Assembly: GCA_004340125.1 (NCBI GenBank)
Contig: SLUK01000010.1
Coordinates: 1-64,000, forward strand
DNA: 64,000 nucleotides
Origin: Harryflintia acetispora
Lineage (GTDB): Bacteria; Bacillota; Clostridia; Oscillospirales; Ruminococcaceae
Reading direction: 5' to 3'
Both the position numbers and the translations under genes were made by a program. Shown here piece by piece: positions 1-7,854 of this stretch (its first letter is position 1; every line of letters starts with the position of its first letter). The notes under the pieces were generated by a model. The model had not been told where the DNA came from. It worked only from the letters and a program-made list of their open reading frames with translations, and did no database searches.

Positions 1-76
1 TCTTTGGTGTCGGGCCGCGCCCGACGCGTTTCCCGGGCTTTTTAACAAACCCCGCCTCCCGAGGGAGGTAAGTTTT

Positions 77-106
77 ATTATATCACCCCGCTGCCTTTCT
101 TGTCAA
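77..106 (-). promoter_or_regulatory. strong leftward promoter, proximal copy
   Basis: Read leftward, TTGACA (complement of 101-106) is followed by 18 bases and TATAAT (complement of 77-82). Both hexamers are perfect consensus. The RNA would leave the window within about 70 bases, through two GC-rich hairpins in 1-70. It forms a tandem pair with the promoter at 165-194, an arrangement typical of rRNA operons; the gene served lies outside the window. Confidence 0.7.
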
Positions 107-164
107 CCCTTTCCTTTCACCCTTTCGGGCTCAAGATCACGGCCTCCCGCCGGACAGCTTATTT

Positions 165-194
165 ATATTAGCATAGGGTTGTCCGGTTTGTCAA
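165..194 (-). promoter_or_regulatory. strong leftward promoter, distal copy with AT-rich upstream block
   Basis: Read leftward, TTGACA (complement of 189-194), 18 bases, TAATAT (complement of 165-170). The stretch 195-235 is markedly AT-rich in a GC-rich genome and sits where an UP element would lie. Together with 77-106 it suggests a highly expressed stable-RNA transcript running left out of the window. Confidence 0.6.
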
Positions 195-292
195 GTATAT
201 TTTCCCTTGTTTTTCAAGAAAATTTTACTTTAATTTACGCCGGAAACACATTACCTGCTTCCCGGCGTAAATCAAAGCTATTCCTGTCGCAA

Positions 293-493
293 TCAGTCGG
301 CGTGCGACGTATCCTTAAAGAGCAGGGAGATCACCCAGATTCCCGCCAGCGCCACCAGGGTATAGATGATCCGGCTGAGAACCGCCGCCTGTCCGCCGAA
401 CATCCAGGCGACCAGGTCGAACTGGAAGATCCCGATGGCGCCCCAGTTGAGCGCTCCGATGATGACCAGAATCAATGCAATTTTATCAAGCAT
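293..493 (-). CDS. DUF378 family small membrane protein
   Basis: A 66-residue protein made almost entirely of two hydrophobic segments (about residues 4-24 and 38-60) with the family signature near the N terminus, a LNWGAIG motif following the first helix. The short polar C-terminal tail is the usual end for DUF378 proteins (YuzA-like), whose function is unknown; they are small inner-membrane proteins. The start has an AAGGAAAG ribosome site about eight bases upstream. It is transcribed leftward, like the LCP-family gene upstream, but 63 bases separate them. Confidence 0.85.
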   Translation of the reverse strand: MLDKIALILVIIGALNWGAIGIFQFDLVAWMFGGQAAVLSRIIYTLVALAGIWVISLLFKDTSHAD

Positions 494-556
494 ACTGTAA
501 AACTTCCTTTCCCAATTGCTTTTCGCTAGTAGTATGGTCCAGTTGTTTCCATTTAT

Positions 557-1453
557 TCAGACGTGCTGCTGCGCGGGAGAATAGATTTCCTGAATCTGCC
601 CGAGCGCGGTTTTGGACAGCGAAAAAATTTCAAACTGCTCGTTCGAGTTCCCGGTGATGGGGATCGAGATGGCCGCCTCCCCCCGCAGCTGTGCCAGAAA
701 GCGGGCGGCGGGCTTTATACGGGTGTAATCCATCGCGGAAAAGTCGGTCTGGACCATATTGACGATCCGCTCAAAGAGCGCGTCGCTTTCCTCGGTCAGG
801 ATCAGCTCCCCATGCTGGTTGATCAACGAGCATGCGAGCTCCCCCATCACCCGGGCGCGCCCGAGCTCCCCATCGGGATAGCCGCCATAGGTCATTACCT
901 CATAGAAGAGGCTGCCCGAAAGCTGCTGGTTTCCCGCCTCCAGGGTGGTGCCCACGTTCCCGCCGCTGAGCGTCAGGGGGGCATTCAGCCGGTAGCGCAC
1001 CCCGCCGAGCAGGTCGATAAGGTCGATGACGTTCTGCTTATTCATCTTAATATACCGGTCGATCTGTACCCCAAGGTCGTCCGCCAGCTCGCCCGATACC
1101 CGCTTGACCCCGGCATATTCATAGAGGTTGTCGATTGATAGGGTGTTGTTATTGATTTCCAGCAGCGTCCGCCCGGGCAGGGCGAGCACTGGAATCTGCC
1201 CGCGCACCGGATCAAAACGGATCAGCAGGAAGCTGTCCTCCTCTTCGGGGGAGGCGCGCTCGATCACGACCAGGAGGTTGAGCGCATCCTCGTTCGAGGG
1301 CAGATAGGCGCCCTGATACTCATTCGTGTCCAAATCCCGGTGCATCTGAGGCGGCACGAAGAGGACGACCAGCATGGCCGCCACCGCCAGCACCAGAAAG
1401 CCGGCCGCGAAGGACAGCAGGAAGTAACGCACCGTCAATCTTTTTTGATTCAT
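557..1453 (-). CDS. LytR-CpsA-Psr (LCP)-like membrane-anchored protein
   Basis: A 298-residue protein with a short cytoplasmic N terminus, one transmembrane helix (about residues 9-32) and an extracytoplasmic domain resembling LCP proteins, which transfer undecaprenyl-linked polymers onto peptidoglycan. LCP-like features are the LLVVIERASPEEEDSFLLIRFDP stretch split around the sheet core, the L-GGVRYRL segment and the GELGRARVMGELA segment that matches the usual R-x-xRQ region only loosely. The classic arginine-rich pyrophosphate pocket is not clearly intact, so it may be a non-catalytic regulator of the fold. I chose the ATG at 1453 because AAAGGAG sits eight bases upstream; a longer frame reaching 1540 lacks such a site. 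Confidence 0.65.
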   Translation of the reverse strand: MNQKRLTVRYFLLSFAAGFLVLAVAAMLVVLFVPPQMHRDLDTNEYQGAYLPSNEDALNLLVVIERASPEEEDSFLLIRFDPVRGQIPVLALPGRTLLEINNNTLSIDNLYEYAGVKRVSGELADDLGVQIDRYIKMNKQNVIDLIDLLGGVRYRLNAPLTLSGGNVGTTLEAGNQQLSGSLFYEVMTYGGYPDGELGRARVMGELACSLINQHGELILTEESDALFERIVNMVQTDFSAMDYTRIKPAARFLAQLRGEAAISIPITGNSNEQFEIFSLSKTALGQIQEIYSPAQQHV

Positions 1454-1628
1454 CCGCCCCGCTCCTTTTGATCCGAATAAGAATAGCATGGTCCGCCCAA
1501 AACGAAAAAATACAGCTTTTTGCCTTTGGCGCTCAGACAAATCCTGTTAAAACCTTGCGCGGCGGCGGTATTCTATGCTAAACTTGTGTTTGTTCGACGA
1601 TTCATATGTTTAAGGAGGGAGTTCCTTT

Positions 1629-3884
1629 ATGATACAACTCAAAGAAGGCGGCGCCTTCATCAAAAACGGCGCCGAAATCCTGGATGATGGCCAGTGCGCG
1701 GGGCTGGACAGCCGGCAGCTGCGGCAGAATACCATCGCCTATTCGATTTTAAAAAGCCACAACACCGCAGAGGACATGCAGAACCTGAAGCTCAAGTTTG
1801 ACGCGATGGCCTCCCACGACATCACCTATGTCGGGATCATCCAGACCGCCCGGGCCAGCGGGCTGCGCGAGTTCCCGCTGGAGTACGTGCTGACCAACTG
1901 CCACAACAGCCTGTGCGCGGTGGGCGGCACCATCAACGAGGACGACCACCTCTTCGGCCTTAGTGCCGCGCGCAAATACGGCGGAATTTATGTCCCGGCC
2001 CATCAGGCGGTCATCCACCAGTACATGCGGGAGATGGAGGCCGGCTGCGGGCGGATGATTTTGGGTTCGGACAGCCACACCCGCTACGGGGCGCTGGGCA
2101 CCATGGCCATCGGCGAGGGCGGGCCGGAGCTGGTCAAGCAGCTGCTCGGGCGCACCTACGACATCGCCCTGCCGCAGGTGGTGGCAGTTTACCTCACAGG
2201 GGCCCCCCGGCCGGGGGTCGGGCCGCAGGACGTGGCGCTGGCCATCATCGGAGCGGTCTTCAAAAACGGTTATGTCAAAAACAAGGTCATGGAGTTCATC
2301 GGGGACGGGATCCAGAACCTCGGGATGGAATACCGCAACGGGATCGACGTGATGACCACCGAGACCACCTGCCTCTCCTCGGTCTGGATGACCGACGAAA
2401 GGACGCGCGAATATTTAAAGGAACACGGGCGCGAAGAAATGTACCGTCCCCTCTCTCCAAACGGGACCGCCTACTATGACGGGCTGGTGACGGTGGACCT
2501 CTCGAAGGTCAAGCCAATGATCGCCCTGCCCTTCCACCCCTCGAACACCTATACTATTGAGGAGCTTTGCGCCAACCTCTCGGACATCCTCCACGAGGTC
2601 GAGCTCACCGCCAAGCGGCAGCTCGGGAACCCGGACCTCCGGTTTTCGCTGCAGGACAAGATCCGCGGCGGGCGGCTGGTGGTGGACCAGGGTGTCATCG
2701 CCGGATGCGCGGGCGGAACCTTCGACAACATCTGCTGCGCGCGGGACATCCTGCGCGGACATTCGATCGGCAGCGGGGAGTTTTCGCTGAGCGTCTACCC
2801 CTCCAGCCAGCCGACCTTCCTCTCGCTGGTGGAAAACGGCGCGATCGCCGATTTGATGACCAGCGGCGCGACGGTGCGCAGCGCCTTCTGCGGGCCCTGC
2901 TTCGGCGCCGGGGACGTGCCCGCCAACGGCGCGCTGAGCGTGCGCCATTCGACGCGCAACTTCCCCAACCGCGAGGGCTCCAAGCCGGGAGAGGGACAGA
3001 TTTCCTCGGTCGCGCTGATGGACGCGCGCTCGATCGCGGCCACCGCCATGAATGGCGGCGTGCTCACCGCGGCCGATACGCTGGACATTGATTATCAAAG
3101 TCCCGCATACAAGTTTAACGGCGAGGTTTACAAAAACCGCTGCTACTACGGCTTCGGCAAGGCGCGCCCCGAAGAGGAGCTGCGCTTTGGGCCGAACATC
3201 ACCGACTGGCCCCACATGCCCGCCCTGACCGAGCATCTGCTGCTGAAGGTCGCCTCCTTCATCACCGACCCGGTCACCACCACCGACGAGCTGATCCCCT
3301 CGGGCGAAACCTCGTCCTACCGCTCGAACCCCGAGCGTCTGAGCGAATTCGCCCTCTCGCGCAAGGACCCCGCCTATGTGGGCGAGGCCAAGGAGGTGCG
3401 CGCTTTCGAGCGGCTGCGCGAGGAGGGGCAGGACCCCTTTGGCGGCGGGCTGCAGGGACTGCTCGAAGAGATCAAAAAGCTCGACAGTGGAGTGGACAGC
3501 AAGGAAATCGGGATCGGTTCGCTGGTCTACGCCGTCAAACCGGGCGACGGCTCGGCGCGCGAGCAGGCGGCTTCCTGCCAGAAGGTGCTCGGCGGCTGGG
3601 CGAACATCGCGCAGGAATATGCCACCAAGCGCTACCGCTCCAACCTGATCAACTGGGGCATGCTTCCCCTGCTGCTCGAGGGCGAGCCGAAGTTCGGGCG
3701 CTGCGACTGGATTTATATCCCCAATGTGCGCACGGCGGTGGAAAAGCGCCTGGAAACCATCGAGGGCTACGTCTTGGCGGACGGAGATGCGGTTCCTCTC
3801 AAGCTGTCTCTGGGCAGCCTGACCGACGACGAACGCCAGATCATCCTGGACGGATGCCTGATCAATTATTATAAGAACCACTGA
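1629..3884 (+). CDS. aconitase-superfamily hydratase, YbhJ type
   Basis: A 751-residue homologue of E. coli YbhJ (753 residues), a member of the aconitase/isopropylmalate isomerase superfamily whose substrate is not established. The aconitase core is visible: [12 protein letters not shown] around residue 146, the cluster-region GCAGGTFDN where aconitases carry SCTNSS, and CGPCFGAGD that supplies the two other [4Fe-4S] cysteines. The start follows TAAGGAGGGA. A weak promoter (TTGCGC at 1555-1560, TAAACT at 1579-1584) may serve it. No other tricarboxylic-acid gene is adjacent. It is likely a cytoplasmic hydro-lyase, but the exact hydroxyacid is unknown. Confidence 0.85.
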   Translation: MIQLKEGGAFIKNGAEILDDGQCAGLDSRQLRQNTIAYSILKSHNTAEDMQNLKLKFDAMASHDITYVGIIQTARASGLREFPLEYVLTNCHNSLCAVGGTINEDDHLFGLSAARKYGGIYVPAHQAVIHQYMREMEAGCGRMILGSDSHTRYGALGTMAIGEGGPELVKQLLGRTYDIALPQVVAVYLTGAPRPGVGPQDVALAIIGAVFKNGYVKNKVMEFIGDGIQNLGMEYRNGIDVMTTETTCLSSVWMTDERTREYLKEHGREEMYRPLSPNGTAYYDGLVTVDLSKVKPMIALPFHPSNTYTIEELCANLSDILHEVELTAKRQLGNPDLRFSLQDKIRGGRLVVDQGVIAGCAGGTFDNICCARDILRGHSIGSGEFSLSVYPSSQPTFLSLVENGAIADLMTSGATVRSAFCGPCFGAGDVPANGALSVRHSTRNFPNREGSKPGEGQISSVALMDARSIAATAMNGGVLTAADTLDIDYQSPAYKFNGEVYKNRCYYGFGKARPEEELRFGPNITDWPHMPALTEHLLLKVASFITDPVTTTDELIPSGETSSYRSNPERLSEFALSRKDPAYVGEAKEVRAFERLREEGQDPFGGGLQGLLEEIKKLDSGVDSKEIGIGSLVYAVKPGDGSAREQAASCQKVLGGWANIAQEYATKRYRSNLINWGMLPLLLEGEPKFGRCDWIYIPNVRTAVEKRLETIEGYVLADGDAVPLKLSLGSLTDDERQIILDGCLINYYKNH

Positions 3885-3914
3885 CCCGGCGGTGGGAGCG
3901 CCGCCTGAAACCAT

Positions 3915-4068
3915 ATGCCGGCCTCCACGCCGGCGTACCAAGTATCTTTCGGTCTAAAGTTGCGCCAGCAACTTAGATGCCGACGTTTACGCCGGCGTAG
4001 AACAGTCTTTCGGTCTAAAATAATTGCGTCAGCAATTATTTAGATGCCGGTGGGTAACCACCGGCGTA
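3915..4068. repeat. tandem palindromic intergenic repeat, about 62 bp units
   Basis: Two consecutive units (about 3945-4000 and 4007-4068), preceded by a partial unit (3915-3938). Each unit has TCTTTCGGTCTAAA, a hairpin with arms reading TTGC and GCAA, TTAGATGCC and a second GCCGGCGTA-type hairpin. The first stem differs between units (AGTTGC/GCAACT versus ATAATTGC/GCAATTAT) but both arms change together, so pairing is kept. It lies between the aconitase homologue and the folT riboswitch. No protein is encoded; it looks like a mobile or dispersed palindromic element. Confidence 0.75.
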
Positions 4069-4168
4069 GGCAGAGTAGGCAGCCAAGCGTAAAGTGTCCC
4101 GCGGACGGGGAGTTGCCGCGGGAACGAAAAGCGAATAGCTTGCGGTTTGGCTGCCGCATCCCGCTGTT
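4069..4168 (+). promoter_or_regulatory. tetrahydrofolate (THF) riboswitch
   Basis: The sequence follows the folT-motif consensus closely: GAGTAG, a long stem formed by GCAGCCAA (4079-4086) and TTTGGCTGC, the conserved GCGTAAAGTGT (consensus GCGUUAAGUGU), an internal CCGCGG/CCGCGG hairpin, AACGAA, and GCATCCCGCT near the 3' end. A five-pair closing stem joins GGCAG (4069-4073) with CTGTT (4164-4168), including two G-U pairs. It precedes a terminator and a folate transporter gene, so high reduced folate should lower folT expression. Confidence 0.85.
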
Positions 4169-4233
4169 AGTGAAAGGTGTTAGAACGGGACGCGGCGCGT
4201 CCTCGACGATGCCTCAATCTAAATACGGGAACG

Positions 4234-4273
4234 GCCTGCCTTTTACCAGCGTAAAGGCAGGCTTTTCATTTTT
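4234..4273 (+). terminator. regulated terminator of the folT riboswitch
   Basis: Stem GCCTGCCTTT (4234-4243) pairs with AAAGGCAGGC (4253-4262), followed by TTTTCATTTTT. It lies between the THF aptamer and the folT ribosome site (GGAGGT from 4278), the position expected of a transcription-attenuating expression platform. Confidence 0.8.
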
Positions 4274-4291
4274 GAAGGAGGTATCGTCACC

Positions 4292-4828
4292 ATGCTGGAA
4301 TCCATCCGACTCTCGTACCGTTCCCTGCGCGAGGCGCGCACCCTGACCACCATGTCCATCCTGATCGCCCTCGGGCTGCTGCTCGGGCTCGTCACCCTGG
4401 TGCCCAACGAATTCCTCAAAATCGGCCTGGGCTTCACCGTCACCTCGGCGATGGGCTTCCTCTTCGGGCCAGTGCCCGCCTGCCTGGGGGCCGGGGCGAT
4501 CGATGTGCTGCGCTTTTTCCTGCGCCCCACCGGCCCCTATTTCTTCGGCTTCACCTTCAACGCCCTGCTCACCGGCACCATCTACGGGCTGCTGCTCTAC
4601 CATAGACGCCCCACCTTCTGGCGCTGTCTGCTGACCAAGGGGGTGGTCTCGCTGACGGTCAACGTCATCCTCTCCACACTCTGGCTGGCGGTGCTTTACG
4701 GACAGGCAATCAACGTGCTGCTGCCGGTGCGGCTCATAAAAAACGCCGTCGCCCTGCCGGTGGAGGCGGCAATCATGTTCTTCATCTTAAAGACCATGGA
4801 GCGGGTGCGGCAGGTGCAGCGAAAATAA
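4292..4828 (+). CDS. folT: folate-specific ECF transporter S component
   Basis: A 178-residue, strongly hydrophobic protein with about five to six membrane segments, matching the length and pattern of ECF-type substrate-binding (S) subunits of the FolT family. The membrane signature GFLFGPVPACLGAGAIDVLRFFLRP is split over residues 56-81 and is the segment that closes the vitamin pocket. FolT docks onto a shared EcfA-EcfA'-EcfT energy module, which is not encoded in this window. A THF riboswitch and terminator lie directly upstream, so control by folate status is expected. The start follows GAAGGAGGT at good spacing. Confidence 0.88.
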   Translation: MLESIRLSYRSLREARTLTTMSILIALGLLLGLVTLVPNEFLKIGLGFTVTSAMGFLFGPVPACLGAGAIDVLRFFLRPTGPYFFGFTFNALLTGTIYGLLLYHRRPTFWRCLLTKGVVSLTVNVILSTLWLAVLYGQAINVLLPVRLIKNAVALPVEAAIMFFILKTMERVRQVQRK

Positions 4829-4837
4829 CCGGTCTAT

Positions 4838-4875
4838 AAAAAGTGCCCCGGGTCAACGACCCGGGGCACTTTTTC
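4838..4875. terminator. bidirectional terminator between folT and the ABC importer operon
   Basis: AAAAAGTGCCCCGGGTC pairs with its complement across an AACG loop, with A-tract and T-tract on the two flanks. It can end both folT (rightward) and the leftward operon that finishes at 4899. Confidence 0.9.
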
Positions 4876-4898
4876 TGCTTTCACCGCTTTTGCCGTGG

Positions 4899-5633
4899 TT
4901 ATGCCTGCTTCCACCGGCAAAGCCTCTGCGCTAGCAGGTCCACGCCGAGGAAGAGCAGCGCGCCGACCAAAGAGATCAGCACGATCCCGCCGTACATCCC
5001 GAGATAATCAATCCGCGACCAGCAGTCCAGGATGTAGTAGCCGATCCCCCGGTCGGTCCCGTAGCCTTCGACCAGGAAGAGCAGTGCCAGCGCGGTGCCC
5101 ACCCCCAGGCGCAGGCTGGTCAGCAGCGCCGGGAGCAGCGCGGGCAGGGTGATCTGCCAGAAGCTCTGCCACCGGCTCGCCCCGGCGCTGCGCGCCAGGG
5201 CGTAGAGGGCGGGGTCGGTCTCCTTTGCGGCATCCCGGGCCGCCACCGTCACCGGGAAAACCACGCTGAGAAAGATGATCATCACCTTCGAGCCGTCCCC
5301 AAGCCCCAGCAGCAGCATGGCCACCGGCAGCAGCGCGCTCTTGGGCACCGGATAGGCAAAATAGAGGACCGGATCGAGCGCGCGCCCGAGCGCTGGCAGG
5401 CGGGCCATCGCGATCCCCGTCAGCCCGCCTGCCAGCAGCGCCAGCGAAACGCCCATCCCCACCCTCCAGAGGCTGAAGAGGATATGCCCGCCGGCGCCGC
5501 AAAGCGTCTGCGGCAGGGCGCGGTAGACCGCGATGGGCCCGGGCAGCGCGCGGGTGCGGAGTGCCGCCGCCAGCAGCAGCCAGAGCAGGTTGCAGCAGAG
5601 AAACCCCAAAAGGAATTGCCGCGTCTTTTTCAT
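4899..5633 (-). CDS. ABC importer permease, SsuC/ThiX/TauC type
   Basis: A 244-residue inner-membrane permease with about six transmembrane segments and the cytoplasmic EAA-type loop (residues about 137-158, DPALYALARSAGASRWQSFW) that docks to the ATPase. This family brings in small anions and aromatic or thiamine-precursor molecules (sulfonates, nitrate, taurine, pyrimidine precursors). It is the last gene of a six-gene leftward operon (ubiD-ubiA-ubiX-binding protein-ATPase-permease) in which each pair overlaps or nearly touches; its ATG overlaps the ATPase stop as ATGA. The substrate cannot be read from the sequence. Co-transcription with quinone-ring enzymes suggests an aromatic quinone precursor, which is inference only. 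Confidence 0.85.
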   Translation of the reverse strand: MKKTRQFLLGFLCCNLLWLLLAAALRTRALPGPIAVYRALPQTLCGAGGHILFSLWRVGMGVSLALLAGGLTGIAMARLPALGRALDPVLYFAYPVPKSALLPVAMLLLGLGDGSKVMIIFLSVVFPVTVAARDAAKETDPALYALARSAGASRWQSFWQITLPALLPALLTSLRLGVGTALALLFLVEGYGTDRGIGYYILDCWSRIDYLGMYGGIVLISLVGALLFLGVDLLAQRLCRWKQA

Positions 5634-6364
5634 CCCGCCGCCTCCCCCGCGCGGGCGGCGCGCAGCTCCTCCCCGAGCTTCGCCGCCAGCACCCGGCGGC
5701 GAAGGTCATCCGCCCCCGCCTCCGGGTTTTCGTGCAGGGCCAGAAAACGTCCGCCCGGGCCCATTACGGCGATCCGGCGCGCGAAGCAGAGCGCCTCTTC
5801 GATCTGGTGGGTGGCGAGGACCAGGGTGGCGCCGCTCTCCTGCCAAAGGCTGTGGCAGAGTGTGCGGGCCTCTGCCGCTGTACCGATGTCCAGGGCCGAA
5901 AAGGGCTCGTCGAGCAGCAGCAGCCTCGGCCGCATCAGCAGCGCGCGCGCCAGGGCCACCCGCTGCGCCTGTCCTCCGCTGAGCTCGGGCGGATACCGCC
6001 TGAGCAGCGCCGTAAGTCCCAGCCGCGCTGCCAGGGAATCCAGGGCCGCAGCGTCTTCGCCTCCCCGCAGCCGCGCCGCGAAGAGGCAGTTTTCCCGCAC
6101 CGTTTTCCAGGGCAGCAGCCCGTACCCCTGCGGCACCAGTCCGATCGGGACCTTCTTCGGGGTCAGCGGCTCCCCGTCAAAACGCAGCTCCCCGCGCTCG
6201 GGGGTGAGCACCCCGCACAGGAGATGGAGCAGGGTGGTCTTCCCGCAGCCCGAGGGGCCCAGCAGCGCCAGCGACCCGCCGTCCGGCAGGGTAAACGAGA
6301 GGTCCTCGATCACCGGCGGGTCGCTGGGGCGGTAGCGGGCTTTCAGCGCCCGTACGCTGAGCAT
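5630..6364 (-). CDS. ABC importer ATPase, SsuB/TauB type
   Basis: A 244-residue ABC ATPase with every motif in order: Walker A LGPSGCGKTT, Q-loop VPQG, signature LSGGQAQRVALARAL, Walker B LLLLDEPFSALD and the H-loop histidine in ATHQIEEA. It energises the adjacent SsuC-type permease. The ATG at 6364 was chosen because it overlaps the stop codon of the binding-protein gene (TGATG) and gives an N terminus, MLSVRALKARY, normal for the family. A longer frame to 6412 would overlap the previous gene by 49 bases. Expression is probably coupled to the upstream genes by translational overlap. Confidence 0.9.
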   Translation of the reverse strand: MLSVRALKARYRPSDPPVIEDLSFTLPDGGSLALLGPSGCGKTTLLHLLCGVLTPERGELRFDGEPLTPKKVPIGLVPQGYGLLPWKTVRENCLFAARLRGGEDAAALDSLAARLGLTALLRRYPPELSGGQAQRVALARALLMRPRLLLLDEPFSALDIGTAAEARTLCHSLWQESGATLVLATHQIEEALCFARRIAVMGPGGRFLALHENPEAGADDLRRRVLAAKLGEELRAARAGEAAG

Positions 6365-7275
6365 CAGCGCGGGGAGCCCAGCAGCGCGTCCGGGCTGAGG
6401 TCCCCGCTGCATAGGCCCCGCTCCGCCGCCCAGCCGATGGCGCGCTGCAAATCCTCCCGGGACGGCAGCGCGCTCGGGCGGTAGTGCGGCAGCGTGGCGG
6501 GGACACCGGCCTCCTTCGGAAAACCAGCCGCCTCGAGCAGCGCCGGGTCGATTTCCCCGGCGGGCAGGGCATTGAGCTGCCCCGCCGCCTCGTCATACGC
6601 CTCGTAAAACCGGGTAATTTCCCCGCCCTTCTTTTCGAGCGCCGTCCCGGTGAAGGCCGAAACCGCCGGATAGAGGTGGGAGGTGTTGGCGCTGCCCAAA
6701 GCGGTTGCCCCCTCCTGCAAGGCCAAGGTGCTGAACGGCTCGGGCAGCAAGACGAGCTCCACCTTGTTTTCCCGCAGCATCTGCAGCCGGTCGGGGATGC
6801 GCGGCACCAGCTCCTTTTTGAGATAGTCCGGCGGGTAGCCCTCCTCCCCGAGGATATATTCCAAAGCGTACTCGATCAGGGTGTTCTGCGAGATGGCCAC
6901 CCTCTGCCCGGCCGCCCCGGCGAGGGAGCCGATCCCGCTGCCGGGGGCGGCCAGGAGCAGATAGTCCCCATCGGTCACGCCGGTAATGCGCACGTCCAGC
7001 CCGGCGTTTTGGTAAATGCAGACCCCGATGTAATCGGTGAACACCCCGTCGAGCTCCCCGGCCTGCAGCGCCGCGTCCCGGTCCTTGGCCGAGGAAAAGA
7101 CCTGCATGTCCAGGGTGAAACCATGCGCCTGGTCCATCCCCTGCTCCTTCATCAGCGCCAGCGGCAGGATGTCCGCCGAGTACATCACCCCCAGGCGCAG
7201 GGCTTCCGCCTCCCTGCCGCCGCAGCCGCAAAGCAGCAGGAGCACCGACAGGAATAATAAAAAAATCCGTTTCAT
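6364..7275 (-). CDS. ABC importer substrate-binding lipoprotein, SsuA/NMT1-THI5-like
   Basis: A 303-residue lipoprotein: MKR, a hydrophobic signal, then the lipobox LLLLCGCGG with the modified cysteine near residue 16. The mature part has the periplasmic-binding type II fold of the SsuA/THI5 group, beginning ALRLGVMYSADILPLALMKEQG and containing the ELDGVFTDYIGV strand that contacts ligand. Its ATG (7275) overlaps the ubiX stop by four bases (ATGA); a frame reaching 7305 would extend into ubiX without a signal-like start. It captures the ligand outside the cell for the permease and ATPase encoded next. The ligand is unknown; its place in a ubiD-ubiA-ubiX operon points to an aromatic acid or naphthoate as an inference. 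Confidence 0.85.
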   Translation of the reverse strand: MKRIFLLFLSVLLLLCGCGGREAEALRLGVMYSADILPLALMKEQGMDQAHGFTLDMQVFSSAKDRDAALQAGELDGVFTDYIGVCIYQNAGLDVRITGVTDGDYLLLAAPGSGIGSLAGAAGQRVAISQNTLIEYALEYILGEEGYPPDYLKKELVPRIPDRLQMLRENKVELVLLPEPFSTLALQEGATALGSANTSHLYPAVSAFTGTALEKKGGEITRFYEAYDEAAGQLNALPAGEIDPALLEAAGFPKEAGVPATLPHYRPSALPSREDLQRAIGWAAERGLCSGDLSPDALLGSPR

Positions 7276-7844
7276 TCGCGTACTCCCTTCCAGTGTGGAT
7301 AACATTCGTTCTTCAGCCCCAGGCAGTCGAGCACCTTCCCCGCCATGAAGCCGGTCAGCTCCCCGACCGTCTGCGGCCGGTGGTAAAAGCCGGGGCAGGC
7401 GGGCAGGATCACCGCCCCGGCCCGGCAGAGGGTCAACATATTTTGCAGGTGGACGGCGCTCAGCGGCGTTTCGCGGATCATCAGCACCAGCGGGCGGCGC
7501 TGCGCGAGGGAAACGTCCGCCGCCCGCGCGAGCAGGTCGTCCGCTACCCCCGCTGCGATCCGGCCGAGGGTGGAAACCGAGCAGGGCGCCACCGCCATGC
7601 CCGACACCGGGAAGGAGCCGCTGGCGATGGGCGAAAAGAGGTCCCGGTCATCCTCGGTTTGCAGGTTTTCCCGCCCGCGGGCCCATTCGTCGAAGCCGAG
7701 GCCGCACTCGTAGCGCAGCACCTGCTCCCCCATCCCGGTGAGTACGGCATGCACCCGCGCGCCGCGCGCAAGCAGCGCATCGATGAGCGCGAGCGCGTAG
7801 GCACTCCCGCTCGCCCCGGTGATCCCGACAATATAACGTTCCAT
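7272..7844 (-). CDS. ubiX: flavin prenyltransferase UbiX/MqnM type
   Basis: A 190-residue protein of the UbiX/Pad1 family, which joins dimethylallyl phosphate to FMN to make prenylated FMN, the cofactor of UbiD-type decarboxylases. Family signatures are present: GITGASGSAYA at the N terminus for FMN binding, SGSFPVSGMAVAPCS, the RRPLVLMIRETPLS segment and PACPGFYHRPQTVGEL near the C terminus. It sits two genes downstream of its expected client ubiD and just after ubiA. In futalosine-type menaquinone synthesis the corresponding pair is MqnM/MqnL. Cytoplasmic enzyme, normally dodecameric. Confidence 0.93.
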   Translation of the reverse strand: MERYIVGITGASGSAYALALIDALLARGARVHAVLTGMGEQVLRYECGLGFDEWARGRENLQTEDDRDLFSPIASGSFPVSGMAVAPCSVSTLGRIAAGVADDLLARAADVSLAQRRPLVLMIRETPLSAVHLQNMLTLCRAGAVILPACPGFYHRPQTVGELTGFMAGKVLDCLGLKNECYPHWKGVRE

Positions 7845-7854
7845 CGTCTCCTCC

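Noticed and set aside
2415..3941. 508-codon open frame antisense to the aconitase homologue
   Set aside because: Antisense shadow of GC-rich coding DNA: Ala/Arg/Gly/Gln-rich, no family match, and the sense strand encodes a clear aconitase fold.
4234..4828. Cobalamin or TPP riboswitch before the vitamin transporter
   Set aside because: No B12 box or thi-box; the upstream aptamer at 4069-4168 fits the THF consensus instead.
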